From Plantago elongata (Eukaryota > Streptophyta > Magnoliopsida > Lamiales > Plantaginaceae), in contig JAYMSP010000111.1 of the NCBI GenBank assembly GCA_036897095.1, positions 1 through 64,000 of the forward strand: a DNA stretch of 64,000 bases, written 5' to 3'. Position numbers and translations under genes: made by a program. Positions 1 through 12,574 of this stretch are shown here, piece by piece; the stretch's first letter is position 1, and each line of letters begins with the position of its first letter. The notes beneath the pieces are model-generated. The model made no database searches. It saw only the letters and a program-made list of their open reading frames with translations, and was not told the origin of the DNA.

Positions 1-719
1 CATTTAATCCTTATTATTCTTCTTGTCTAAAATCACCACCACATCCCCTCTCTTTTCTTTAATTATAACCGCCACCGCCACAGTCATTGAAACTCTAACG
101 AACCAATTTTTTCAAGTGCTAAACAAATCTTTCACCACTTCTGTCTCTTCCCTTTCTTCCATGCTCAAACTTTCGAGCTTCCATGATCGTGGATGGAAGC
201 TCGAAGCCAATGGAAGCTTTTGAGGAAAAAAATTAATGTTTGTGAGATTTTTTTGATTAAATGAGGGTTTGATTTATGTTAGGTTTTGGGTATATTTTAT
301 CAAGTATAGAATATTAAGGGTGTGTAAGTGATTTATCATATTGATAATGAGTATAAATATTATGTAACGTGTGCGACATTATTATAAACTGTTCGACGTC
401 TAATCGCATTAATAAAAAATAAAGGGTTTAGATTAAATCTTTGATGAAATAGTTTAGATCGTATTTCTAAGTTAGTACTATGCTAAGACATTAAAATTAG
501 CCAACCTCTAAAATAATCAAACTATAAGATAAAAGAGAAAATCTTCGAAAATTTCTGAAGGTCTTAAATTCAACAACACAACTAGTATACAATATTACAA
601 AACTCTCAATACTCTCACAAAAACTTAAACTTTCACAAGTTTTTGTAGAAAATTAAAGATAACACTTTATTATTACATAGAACCTTTTTCTTACACACCA
701 TATATAACAACTATATAAT
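1..719. other. AT-rich intergenic DNA, nothing recognised
   Basis: No open frame here carries recognisable protein similarity. A short open stretch near the left edge lacks an ATG start and shows no domain. The rest is AT-rich and uncoded on both strands. Confidence 0.6.
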
Positions 720-1395
720 ATACTCCCTCCGTTTCACATTGAAATTCCCGCAGGGCCGGACACAAATTCTAAGAAAAAAGTAATAATGTTGAAAATGAGG
801 TAATAAAGTAGGGGTTTCTACGGTCAGGCAGGGCAAAAGGTAGCAAATAAAAAAATTAACATATCTATTCCGTTAAATTTTAAAATATTAAAGTAAAAAT
901 TTAATAATTCTTTAAAAAGTATTATTTTAATTTTAAAAATATTTTAGAAGTAAAATTTGAATTTTTTGATTTTTTCTAATAAATATTTATAAGGCGGAAG
1001 GTCGATGGGGAGTCGCCAAGGCGATCGCCCTGTCGCCTTATGAATATTTATTAGAAAAATACAAATATTAATTAAAAAAATTAAATTTACCTTCTAAAAT
1101 ATTTTTAAAAATAAAATAACATTTTCTTAATTACCTATTTTTTTATTTTAGTATTTTAAAATTTAACGGAATAAATATGTCAATTTTTTTATTTGTTGCA
1201 TGTTGTCAGGCATGACGAAAACTTGTTTGACCGTAGAAAATTCCAATAAAATTATGAATGTGATTGAATAAAGTAAAGAATAGTGAATAAAGTAAATAAT
1301 AGACTATGATGGATAATGTATAAAGTATTAAATAAATTTTTTATTTAAGGAAATGTGACTTTCAATTTGGAACAGTCCAAAACGGAATAGGAGAC
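720..1395. mobile_element. Stowaway-like MITE carrying a foldback insertion
   Basis: The left end reads CTCCCTCCGTTTCACATTG just after a TA. The right end, read on the minus strand, is CTCCTATTCCGTTTTGGAC. These are the diverged CTCCCTCCGT-type termini of mariner/Stowaway MITEs. There is no transposase frame, so it is non-autonomous. The interior is mostly occupied by a separate long palindrome at 815-1240. The termini are seen directly; the family is inferred from the terminal sequence. Confidence 0.6.
815..1240. repeat. ~425-bp foldback palindrome
   Basis: TTTCTACGGTCA at the left end is matched by TGACCGTAGAAA at the right end. The arms stay complementary inward through the AT-rich stretches that contain TTCCGTTAAATTTTAAAAT and its reverse complement. 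The centre near 1020 is GC-rich and itself palindromic (GGCGATCGCC). Each arm is roughly 200 bp with scattered mismatches and small gaps. It looks like a foldback-type DNA element nested in the surrounding MITE. Confidence 0.75.
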
Positions 1396-1529
1396 TTCCA
1401 ATTTAAGATTACAAAATTGTAAATATATTACGACACTAGTTTATATAATTATATCTAAATCAATTAACTAAAATTTTATTTTCAAACCAATTTTTAACAC
1501 GGATAACTAACACTAGTGCATGAGCTGAA

Positions 1530-1845
1530 TATCTAGGTGCCACTGATATTAATACGGTTGAACTGCTTGCTCTCAGATCAGGGATCTAGTTAGCTCTTTC
1601 CCTGCATATTATGAAATTGGTAATCCAGACTGATTCTAAGTATGTTTGTTGGTATTTTAACAGGACACAAAGTATTCTAATGGAAGCAACAACCACTAAT
1701 CCAGAACATCAAGAGACTAGTTGAGGGCTTCCAGCAACTTCAAGTCTCTTTTTTGTATAGAGAACAGAACCAAGTAGCAGATGAAATTGTTAAGTTTGCA
1801 ACTAAGAATTCTATTATGAATGATGATCTAGACTGCTTTTTGACT
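1530..1845 (+). mobile_element. LINE RNase H domain remnant
   Basis: Interrupted translation on the plus strand gives residues typical of the RVT_3-type RNase H at the end of many plant LINE polyproteins. These are an AELLALRSG-like helix, an IQTDSKYV catalytic-strand motif and a final REQNQVADEIVKFA block. Several stops interrupt it and no reverse transcriptase is adjacent, so it is a short dead fragment. Confidence 0.55.
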
Positions 1846-1849
1846 TAGT

Positions 1850-2690
1850 GGTACTGCTGTAATTTGGTCTAGTTGTCCACACTGACTTATAACAAAACTT
1901 AACTTTAATCTTCTACAAACTACGCCTCGTTGAATTTTAACGGTTAATGAGGTAAATATGTAGGGGCTGATTGAGTTGTCATTAAAATGTACTCATTTGA
2001 CTTCATAAACAATGATTTGGCCTAAATTACACTTCAAATACCTCTATTTCAATTCTATTTCAAATACAATTTCACCAAAATCCCCATTTAAATGTCATGT
2101 CAATCAACCCGACTCTTAATTTATCAATATCATGATTTTAAGACTTCAAAAAAACTAACACTGGGAATGCCTCAAATGACTTTTTTTTTCCATGAACTCA
2201 AACTTGAAATGCATGAATCGTACGGGACTGATGTCTCATGCCTGGCGTCTCTGACAACCTTTGACGATGTATGAGTTTAACGGTTTCATGGATTCAGAGG
2301 AGAATTAATTGCGCATTTACACACAACAATCATCTGTTATCAATGCTAATTAAAAAGTTATAGTAGTTATTAATTTAAAAAATAATAATATTTCACCACT
2401 TCCTCAATCCTAAACTATATAAAATTATATTTATTTGTTACTTTAATATTTGTTCACCACATATATATGCTATTAATATGATTTTAGTACGTATGAAAAT
2501 TTTACAGTGATTTTTATAGTTTTTATTATTTGTTATTTGATAACTTTATAAATAATACGTATTCGTATAATTAAAATTATGTATTTATATTTTTATGGTA
2601 TAAATTAAAAATTAAAAGAATAAAAATGTGTTTCAAGAGTTTACACGGTGTGGGTATCCGCGCGTCAAGAATGTCTAGTATGGTTTATGG
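1850..2690. other. AT-rich intergenic DNA, nothing recognised
   Basis: Short open frames occur here, one of about 60 codons near 2092, but none has a recognisable domain, splice context or promoter. I see no repeat boundary. Confidence 0.5.
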
Positions 2691-2930
2691 GAATTTGAAA
2701 AGATCTAGTCAAATAATCTATAAGGTTATGGTTCGACCTTCATCAAATACAAACTTGTGATCTAGTGTATCCTATTGTCACAGTGAACTAATTAATGTAC
2801 CATAAAATTAGAGGTTGTGGGTTTAATGCTCACCGAGTGTAAATTTATGTTTTAGTATATGCTACATTTGATAGATTATCTTTTATGGTAAACTAATTTA
2901 ACAATTAATTTTACTACTAATGTATTTTTC
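2690..2930 (+). mobile_element. tRNA-derived SINE-like copy, partial
   Basis: It contains GGTTATGGTTCGACC, a box B-like pol III motif, followed by AAATACAAACTTGTGATC. The same order of motifs, with moderate divergence, occurs on the minus strand near 21690-21745, where a box A is also present. A second box B-like phrase (GGTTGTGGGTTTAATGCTCA) follows near 2812. I infer an old SINE fragment. The boundaries are approximate. Confidence 0.45.
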
Positions 2931-4389
2931 CAATGACATTTACATTTCTTCAATTTTTTTGAGTTTCGATTTAAATTAGGAGGTGGTAATATTACCTATT
3001 TTCAAGAAAAAAAAATCTTTTTAAGATATAACATTATAATTATAATAGTTGTATATGAACGAATTTATTATCAATATATAGCTTGAGTTTAATTAACATT
3101 TTATATATATATTGTTAATTTTAATCATTCATTTAAAAAATTAAATACACAAGTGTATGAGTACGAGGTGTCTTGACACTCCACAAAATACTTTAAAATT
3201 CAATTAATAAATTTGAAATAGCATATAGCATCTTTTGACGCATAAACACCCAACATTGCAAATTTGCAATCGTAATTGTATTGTGAATATTCAAATCATA
3301 TAGTGAATATTATTTGGTCGTTGAGAGTTGAGACCACTTTGGACTCTACTATTCCAAGTCGAACCAGCTACAGTGATGGAGTCGTTTTTGTTGGCCCATA
3401 GCTGTCTTGTACTCTCTTGGTCCCTCTTTCTTTAATTATTGGGTTACTTCTCGAAGGTTAAAAAATTCTTCAAATATCACTCCTAAATAATGTTTTACAA
3501 AATTTTAAGTGACCTATTTATATTGTAAGAATATGAAATAAATTAGTGGGCCCCAATAATTCCCCGTCAAAATAATTTAAGGGTTTAAATTTAAGCAATA
3601 TATTAGAGAGTTTTAAATTATTTTGTAGATCATAACTGAAATAGAATTTTTGAAGTTTTAATACTTTAGCATATCATTCATTATTTTATTTTAAATATAA
3701 AATAATAAGATTCATTATGAGATTACTACAGCTAGTGCTCTAAGAATGTAAATGCAAATTGACCTCCTAAACATTTTTTAAATATAATAATTATTGTTAA
3801 CCAGTAAATTCAGATAGAATGTTCTTGTTTATCGATCCGTCAATAAATATGATATTTCAGAATAATTATTAACTCACATTTCATACTTAAGTATGAAAAG
3901 TTAAAATAATTCAATCTTTAAGAGGGAAAATCAGTGTGATATGATTATGGGATAAAAAATTTGAAGTATTTTTTCAAGTCTAAGATTCGGCCAAGGTCAA
4001 TCTGATTCGTTCTTATAAGACATTCACGTATATAATAGTATAATCTTAGCCGTTGAATTGAAATTGTAGATTTGGATCTTATTTTCTTCATCTGTGAATT
4101 GGATTTTTTTGGTAACGATTAAATTTTTGTTAAAATTATCAAAAATGATTACAAGAACATAAGAAATATTCTACAAATATAATCACAAAAAAATGAATCT
4201 CAAATAAACCCTCCAAAACCGACAAAAGAACACTCTACACCAACATCTCCACCAGGCACCATAATCAATCTGAATTGAATCTTAATGTACAGAGCTAAAT
4301 TGAACCAAAATCAAATGAAATGAAATCAGTGAATTTTCTAGAGACCCCTATTACATAATGAAGATGATATACATAGTAACATCCTACGT
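2931..4389. other. AT-rich intergenic DNA, nothing recognised
   Basis: About 1.4 kb of AT-rich sequence with no recognisable protein, RNA gene or clear element end on either strand. Confidence 0.5.
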
Positions 4390-4555
4390 TTGAAGGGCAT
4401 ATATCTTTTGAAAAAATTTAAAAATAAATTCGTGAAAATTCCGGTCCAAAACAGATAAAAGTGATAAATCATGCATAATCTTGCCAGCCTAATAAACTGA
4501 GTCTCGATCTATTAGTGGCCGGGTCGTTTTCATACTATACTCTAGTTTGTTGTTC
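4390..4555 (+). repeat. Dispersed LTR-type repeat, copy 1 of 3
   Basis: The segment contains AAATAAATTCGTG and then TCTCGATCTATTAGTGGCCG followed by GGTCGTT. The same phrases in the same order occur at 46740-46960, and the second part occurs at 53546-53655. Such sequence is common in LTR and leader regions of plant LTR retroelements. No coding remnant accompanies this copy. Confidence 0.5.
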
Positions 4556-5760
4556 AAATTGTTCATAGTATAGTTTATTTCTAAAAGTTGTTTTGATGTT
4601 CTGACAGTGATCAGGAATCGGCAACCAGTTGTTTAACTTTTGTTAATGCAGGTCTATCCTAATCACTCGTTAACACGCTTGCTAATGATTATTAGATGCA
4701 GAAACTTCAACCAGAACAGTTATCTGGTCATTTAATAAGGAGGCATTTTGAAGCATCATAATTACAAATTACAAGCACTCTGCTTCCGAGCTTTCTACCC
4801 GTGACGTCTTTTCGGTGGGCCGTTTGAATTATTTCCCTTGAGGGTAACAATACTCAATCTAATTATACAATTTCAAAAGTTTATAATAATAAACAAGATG
4901 TTTGTATTCCGGCCAGCAGCTCCGACCATCATTGGAATGGACAATCCATATAACCAATTCATATCTTGGTTATGGAGAACGATCTAGGCCAATTTTAACA
5001 ATTTTTGCAAAGTCAATCCAATGTAGTATACTCTCAAACATCATATCAAAAAATCTCCCTGTGATCTATATTCCCCGTCCAAGACGTTTACACCTAAAAC
5101 TTTTCACGCTACACACTCAGTTGTCCCAATCCAGCGCCCTGATGGCCCCAGTGTTGAAAAGGAAATGCAAAGGAGAAGAGGTTTCACCACCAAAAGCTGC
5201 TCCAGAGTACGATCAAGAAAGGCTATAAAATAATTCTTTTTTATAAAAGTAGAAGATACACAAATAACACACTTCATTCATGTGAGCAAAAATTCAATAA
5301 ATGTGATGAACAAAAAGTTGACATTCTTATTTTATTTAAACACGTGTTGGCCAAGTGGAATGTGCAATAGTGGATGGAATGAGCTCTCTTAGTCAGGCAC
5401 GGACACACCAAGTGAGAAGGGGTAACAATTGCTGCCCCTGAATATTAGCAAAGAAATGATCAATATACCCTTATGAATTAGTTTATTTACGGATGAAACC
5501 ATTTAATTCATAAATCTTCCTTAAATCAACGGTTCCCTCCGACATGTGAAAGGTTTTTCCATCCTCTATTCGATTTAGAACCATTTTTAAACATATTCTC
5601 CTCCCTCTCCATGCACTCAAGAACCCATGTTTGGGCCAACGGTAATGCCTTAAAGGGCTTGGTTGAGAGACGTGGCCCAATTGTGAATTGACTAATCATC
5701 CAGTCCCCAGTTGTTTCAACTCCCTTTCGCGCTAACCCAGTAACCAATCGGGTATAACAT
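4556..5760. other. Intergenic DNA upstream of the ethylene receptor
   Basis: No gene is recognised. A 108-codon open frame at 4902-5228 has no ATG start at its beginning and no familiar domain. A CACGTG core occurs at 5341-5346. The last few hundred bases probably include distal promoter of the ethylene receptor gene. Confidence 0.5.
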
Positions 5761-5763
5761 TGG

Positions 5764-5769
5764 CACGTG
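5764..5769 (+). promoter_or_regulatory. G-box (CACGTG) upstream of ERS1
   Basis: CACGTG sits about 130 bp upstream of the TATA box. This core is the known binding site of plant bHLH and bZIP factors; its use here is inferred from position only. Confidence 0.4.
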
Positions 5770-5896
5770 CCAAGAGAAACGGATCAAAATCCTTTGACAC
5801 GCTTGAAACTCATATACATTGAACCAGAGCACCTTCTTTATCACATTCATCCGTGACTCACTCACTCAAACAAAGTACGCTAGCTGCCTTGCCTGC

Positions 5897-5903
5897 TATA
5901 AAT
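5897..5903 (+). promoter_or_regulatory. TATA box of the ERS1 gene
   Basis: TATAAAT lies about 75 bp before the first leader ATG and is followed by a pyrimidine-rich stretch suited to a start site near 5928-5935. It is the best TATA match between the G-box and the leader intron. Confidence 0.55.
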
Positions 5904-5974
5904 GGCCATTTCTCATTCAAACCCTTTTCCTGCCTCACATTTTCCTTCCATTTTCGTTTCTCTATCACATAAAG

Positions 5975-6535
5975 ATGAAAGCGACAATTTCACTTGTCGC
6001 TTTTTCTTCAATATATGCTCCCCTTCACCCCAAATTGCTTTGTCAAACTACTTTTCACTACAAGCTACCTAAACCTTCTGCTCATCAGGTAATCAGAACT
6101 AGTTAGTTGATCGCTCATTGTTAATTTTGCGATCTGTTGAGTAATCGAAGGCTTGAGTATAGATGGGCTCTTTCAAGCTTGATATAGGTTTATGCGAGTT
6201 TGAATTTTATATTTAGTGGATAACGTATGCAAATCTGGCTACTAGTTATTTTCTCCACTTATTTATAGTATAGTTGCTTATTTGCTAAGTGATGGTTGTG
6301 AAAATTGGGGTTTAATAATTGATCTGATAGAAAATGAAAGCATTATTGTAGATTGAGGCATAACAGGTCATATGCCAACTATCAGAATTTAGATCTAGAT
6401 ATACATGTGATTAATTAATAGTATATGCAAATGTATATAGTATACTTACATAAAGAAGTTGAATGCAAGTTGTAGAAGTTTTCGTTATTAGGATGCGGAA
6501 TTTGATATAGTTGTGTTGAATTTCAGATCCTTTAA
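5975..6535 (+). CDS. Predicted 40-codon uORF spanning the leader intron
   Basis: The first ATG after the predicted start site opens a frame of 38 codons (5975-6088) that ends exactly at the splice donor CAG|GTAATC. After removal of the intron 6089-6526 (acceptor TTTCAG) the frame continues as two more codons and TAA at 6533-6535. That stop is directly followed by the receptor ATG at 6536, in the same frame. Translation would give a hydrophobic then basic peptide beginning MKATISLVAFSS. Family knowledge supports only the leader intron; the uORF itself is read from this sequence and depends on the predicted splicing. Confidence 0.45.
6089..6526 (+). other. Leader (5' UTR) intron of ERS1
   Basis: The donor CAG|GTAATC and the acceptor GAATTTCAG bound a 438-bp AT-rich segment ending 9 bp before the receptor start codon. 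An intron in the leader is typical of ETR1/ERS1-type receptor genes. No transcript data are available here. Confidence 0.6.
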
Positions 6536-9194
6536 ATGGATTCGTGTGACTGTGTGGATAGTCACTGGCCAGCTGATGATCTTCTGGTGAAATATCAGTA
6601 TATATCAGATTTTCTTATTGCGGTTGCATACTTCTCTATTCCCCTGGAGCTTATTTACTTTGTGCACAGATCATCCTTCTTTCCGTATAGATGGGTGCTG
6701 ATACAGTTTGGTGCTTTTATTATTCTTTGTGGAGCGACCCACCTCATTAATCTATGGACCTTCTCTGTACATTCTAAGACTGTTGCTGTAGTAATGGCCA
6801 TAGCGAAAATCTCGACGGCTGCTGTATCATGTGTAACAGCGTTAATGCTTGTTCACATCATTCCTGATCTGCTTAGTGTGAAAACAAGAGAGATGTTTCT
6901 CAGACATAAGGCTGAAGAATTGGATAAGGAAATGGGGCTTATCATTAAACAAGAAGAAACTGGAAGACATGTCCGCATGCTTACTCATGAAATCAGAAGC
7001 ACACTTGACAGGCACACAATATTAAGGACGACTCTTGTTGAGCTAGGAAGGACCTTAGAGTTGGAAGAATGTGCACTTTGGATGCCTGCTCAAAGAGGTC
7101 AGAATTTGCAAATTTCTCATACGTTGAACAATTTGATACCTGTGGGATCGACGGTGCCAAGCAACCTGCCTATAATAAATGAAGTATTTAACAGTGACGA
7201 AGCTATGAAGATTCCACATACGTGCCCTCTGGCACAAATTAGGCCTGTAATTGGTAGGTATGCTCCTCCTGAAGCTGTTGCTGTGCGCGTGCCGCTCTTG
7301 CACCTATCCAATTTCCATGTTAGCAACTGGTCTGAACTTTCAGCAAAAAACTATGCTGTGATGGTTCTCATTCTCAACGGCATTAGAAAGTGGCGCGACC
7401 ACGAGCTAGATCTTGTGGAAGTTGTTGCAGACCAGGTCTGTAAAATTCTTCACTTGTGAAATTTCTTTGATCTATATTCCCATTTCATTACTGAAGGAAT
7501 TCTCTTGCCTATATCCTTAGATGTGTACTTACACTGCTTTAGTGTTCTGTGGGAAACCGTTGGTGTACACAGTTAAACTTAATCATTGCTTCTACTGTCG
7601 GATATGTCACACACTTCTTAACTTAGCATAAGTTATGTGCATAAAAACAAAAGTAGCTATTCTCCATGTTTCATTTGATACAAATATGGTCTACTGAACT
7701 TTGAATGGGGTTCTTAATTCAAGATTTGATGAACCATTATTAGAAGATCTGGGAAGGGAGCAAGAACTTGGTTTCCTTACAATGCAAAGTTGTCATGGAT
7801 GCAGTATTCACATACACATGTTTCATTGTCATGCTTACTGAAAACGCACTCCATGGCCATGGGAGAACTTTGAAATTCAGTATGTAATTATGTATACATT
7901 TTGTTAGAATCTAACGCTACTTGCTTGCAGGTTGCTGTAGCTCTTTCTCATGCGGCAATCTTGGAAGAATCTATGCATGCACGTGATCAACTTGTTCAGC
8001 AAAATATATCACTGGATGTAGCACGTCGAGAAGCGGAAACGGCTATACATGCCCGGAATGATTTTTTGGCTGTGATGAATCATGAGATGAGAACGCCAAT
8101 GCATGCAATGATCTCTCTCTGTTCAGTGCTCTTAGAAGCTGAGCTACCACCAGAACACCGGGTTATGGTAGAGACCATACTCAAAAGTAGTCACGTCTTA
8201 GCAACACTAACCAATGATGTGTTGGATCTTTCTAAACTTGAAGATGGCAGTCTTAAACTAGATATTGAGATTTTTAAGCTTCAAACAGTTTTCAAAGAGG
8301 TAAATTTTGGGAAACAGAAAATTACATATCTTACTCCTGTCATTATTTATATTTTTCTCACCAATGTTCTTTAACCATAGGTCATTAGCTTGATAAATCC
8401 TATTGCGTCTGTGAAAAAGTTGTCTGTAAATTTGGCATTGGCTGCTGATGTTCCTGATTATGCTGCTGGAGATGAGAAACGGCTAATGCAAATTATACTG
8501 ATTGTTGTGGGAAACGCTGTAAAGTTCACCAAGGAAGGGTTTGTATCAGTAGAGGTTTCTGTTGCAAGGTCAGACTACATAAGAGGTTGGCAACCTTCGG
8601 AATCTCATTCATCAAGTGATACTCACTTCTACTTGAGAGTTCAGGTCAAACCATTTCTATCTTGCTCAGTATTTATACCATTTGCTGCATTGTGTATTAT
8701 GCTGTACATCTCTTGCTTATCTGGTGCTGGGTGATAACTTATCTGTTACCAATCACCTATATGAAGGTAACGGATTCTGGTTGCGGTATCAGCCCAAATG
8801 ATATACCACATGTATTTACCAAATTTGCTGAGCTGCGTAACTCATCAAACCGGAACACACGTGGTGCTGGTCTTGGTCTTGCCATTTGCAAAAGGTACCG
8901 CTTATACAATCTAGAAGTGTTAATTTGGATAAAATTCCCGCGACCTTATAAATGTAAGGTTTTGCTCTGGAACTCATTGGAATTTACTGGTAAACTTGTC
9001 TACTCAGGTTTGTAAATCTCATGGGAGGTCATATTTGGATTGAGAGTGTGGGTCTGGGAAAGGGCAGTACACTAACCTTTGTTGTGAAACTTGGCCTTTG
9101 CGATAGCTCAAATGAACCGACAATGGGAGCAGCTGTTGCAGATGGATCAAACCAGATAGTAGATGATCTCTTTAGCCATGGACAATTTCATTGA
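6536..9194 (+). CDS. ERS1: Ethylene receptor, subfamily I, ERS1 type
   Basis: This is an ER-membrane ethylene receptor that represses downstream signalling when ethylene is absent. Coding exons are 6536-7435, 7931-8299, 8381-8644, 8767-8894 and 9008-9194, giving 615 aa; Arabidopsis ERS1 is about the same size. The N-terminus carries Cys4 and Cys6 (the dimer disulfide positions), three membrane helices at about residues 23-43, 54-74 and 92-112, and the copper ligands Cys65 and His69. A GAF domain spans about 155-305. The histidine kinase follows with phospho-acceptor His351 in NHEMRTP, the N box around Asn468, and G boxes at DSGCG (514-518) and GAGLGL (544-549). All kinase motifs are present, which indicates subfamily I. 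The protein stops after the kinase with no receiver domain, which separates ERS1 from ETR1. All exon phases join cleanly. Confidence 0.95.
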
Positions 9195-10331
9195 GATCTT
9201 GATGATATCTCCATGAGCTCTGAATCATAAGAATGCTGTATCGAGTTCCAGCAGTTGCAACTTGTGAAAGAGCTGACGACTATTTAGAGTTTAGATGAGG
9301 TCTTACAAAGAGTAATGGCCTGGCCACCTAGTGTTTTATAGAGAATCAGCAATAGGCCAGTTCTCATCATTTGATGTACCTAAGCGTGGGGAACTGTACG
9401 AACCCCTGAAAATAACATGATTCTAACCTAAAAGTTATAGCCTATCTGAACAAGTTCGGATCCTAAAATCTGTTTAGACTTGGGTTACTGATTGGCTTTT
9501 GCCTTTGCCTCTGATTCTTCGTCCTAGCTGAGTTTTAAGTCTTAGTGAGAATGGATTTGGTACAGGAATGGTGAACTCAAATTCTTGTTGCTGAGGCCAC
9601 AGCTGAAATGAGATTCCAGAATTTAAAGAGTGCAAGCTTGGTTTACTGTTTTCTTCATAGTTAATGACAATACCTCGTATCCATCTAAATACACCACTTG
9701 GCTTATACATCCACCACACTTGAAATTAAAGGAAACCAAGACAAAAACAAGTTTTACTACTTGACAATTTGGTAAAACTAGCTGATGTGAAGTCCTGGTT
9801 CTGGCCATTGAAAATTTGAAATGAATTCAGATTCTGTAAGCAGGAGATGCTGCTGACTCAAAATGGGCCAAATCTAAATGTTGGCCGAAGCCGGAAGTAT
9901 AAGTAGGCAATTCACAGAAGGTTCTATTTAGGGTTCAGATCCTGGACTGTCATGATACTAATGTGTCTTTTTGTTAAAATTGAGAGTTAGATCTGATACT
10001 AGTATTCAAAATTGGGTCACGGTGGAGATGAATTTAACATCATCCAATAAACCAAGTTATCAAAAAATTCCAAAGCCTGCCAGCATGAGTAGCCAGATGC
10101 AATCAATGAGCTACGCTGCAACTTGAACCGATAAATTAGCCAATCGTTGCAGGCAGCAGAATGGAAATGAATTTAACCATAGAACAAACTATAGCTGAAA
10201 CATGTAAGTTCAATATTTTCGTACTCCTTGAGATACATAAAAAAGTATAATCAAAATGATGCTGCACTACTACCAAAAAGGAAGAAATAATAGAGAGCCA
10301 CCAATTGCTGAAGCTGGTCATCTTTCTAAAA
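9195..10331. other. Convergent intergenic region between ERS1 and eL19
   Basis: It should hold the 3' UTRs of both flanking genes, which point toward each other. Apart from short frames without domains I see nothing in it, and no clear repeat boundary. Confidence 0.5.
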
Positions 10332-12397
<2,066 letters not shown>

Positions 12398-12472
12398 GGC
12401 TATCTTCTCCGGCTTCTTTTGAGGTACAAACACTCAGATATGCTGCTACTTTCATTAGATTCATATATTGCT

Positions 12473-12482
12473 CCTAGGGTTT
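12473..12482 (-). promoter_or_regulatory. Telo-box of the eL19 promoter
   Basis: On the minus strand AAACCCTAGG lies about 75-85 bp upstream of the eL19 ATG. The AAACCCTA telo-box is a known element of plant translation-apparatus promoters. A related AAACCC core occurs again near 12525-12532. Confidence 0.65.
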
Positions 12483-12489
12483 TCGTTTA

Positions 12490-12562
12490 TGGGCCACGGA
12501 TACTAATGGGCTCTATTCATCGTGGGTTTTAGGATACACTTCTGCACCTAGAGTATTGGGCT
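12490..12562 (-). promoter_or_regulatory. Site II elements of the eL19 promoter
   Basis: Three TGGGCY cores occur at 12490-12495 (TGGGCC), 12507-12512 (TGGGCT) and 12557-12562 (TGGGCT), just upstream of the telo-box. Site II plus telo-box is the known signature of TCP-regulated ribosomal protein genes in plants. The third core is next to the LINE 3' end. Confidence 0.55.
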
Positions 12563-12574
12563 TAAGAGCATTTC

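Noticed and set aside
4902-5228. 108-codon plus-strand frame
   Set aside because: It begins at a TTG, shows no recognisable domain, no splice partners and no promoter context.
5819-6106. 95-codon frame over the ERS1 leader
   Set aside because: Its first codon is TTG, and the region before 5928 is promoter. Only the ATG at 5975 is kept, as a spliced uORF.
9474-9808. Overlapping minus-strand frames downstream of ERS1
   Set aside because: No domain, no ATG in good context, and they lie in the probable 3' UTR and intergenic sequence.
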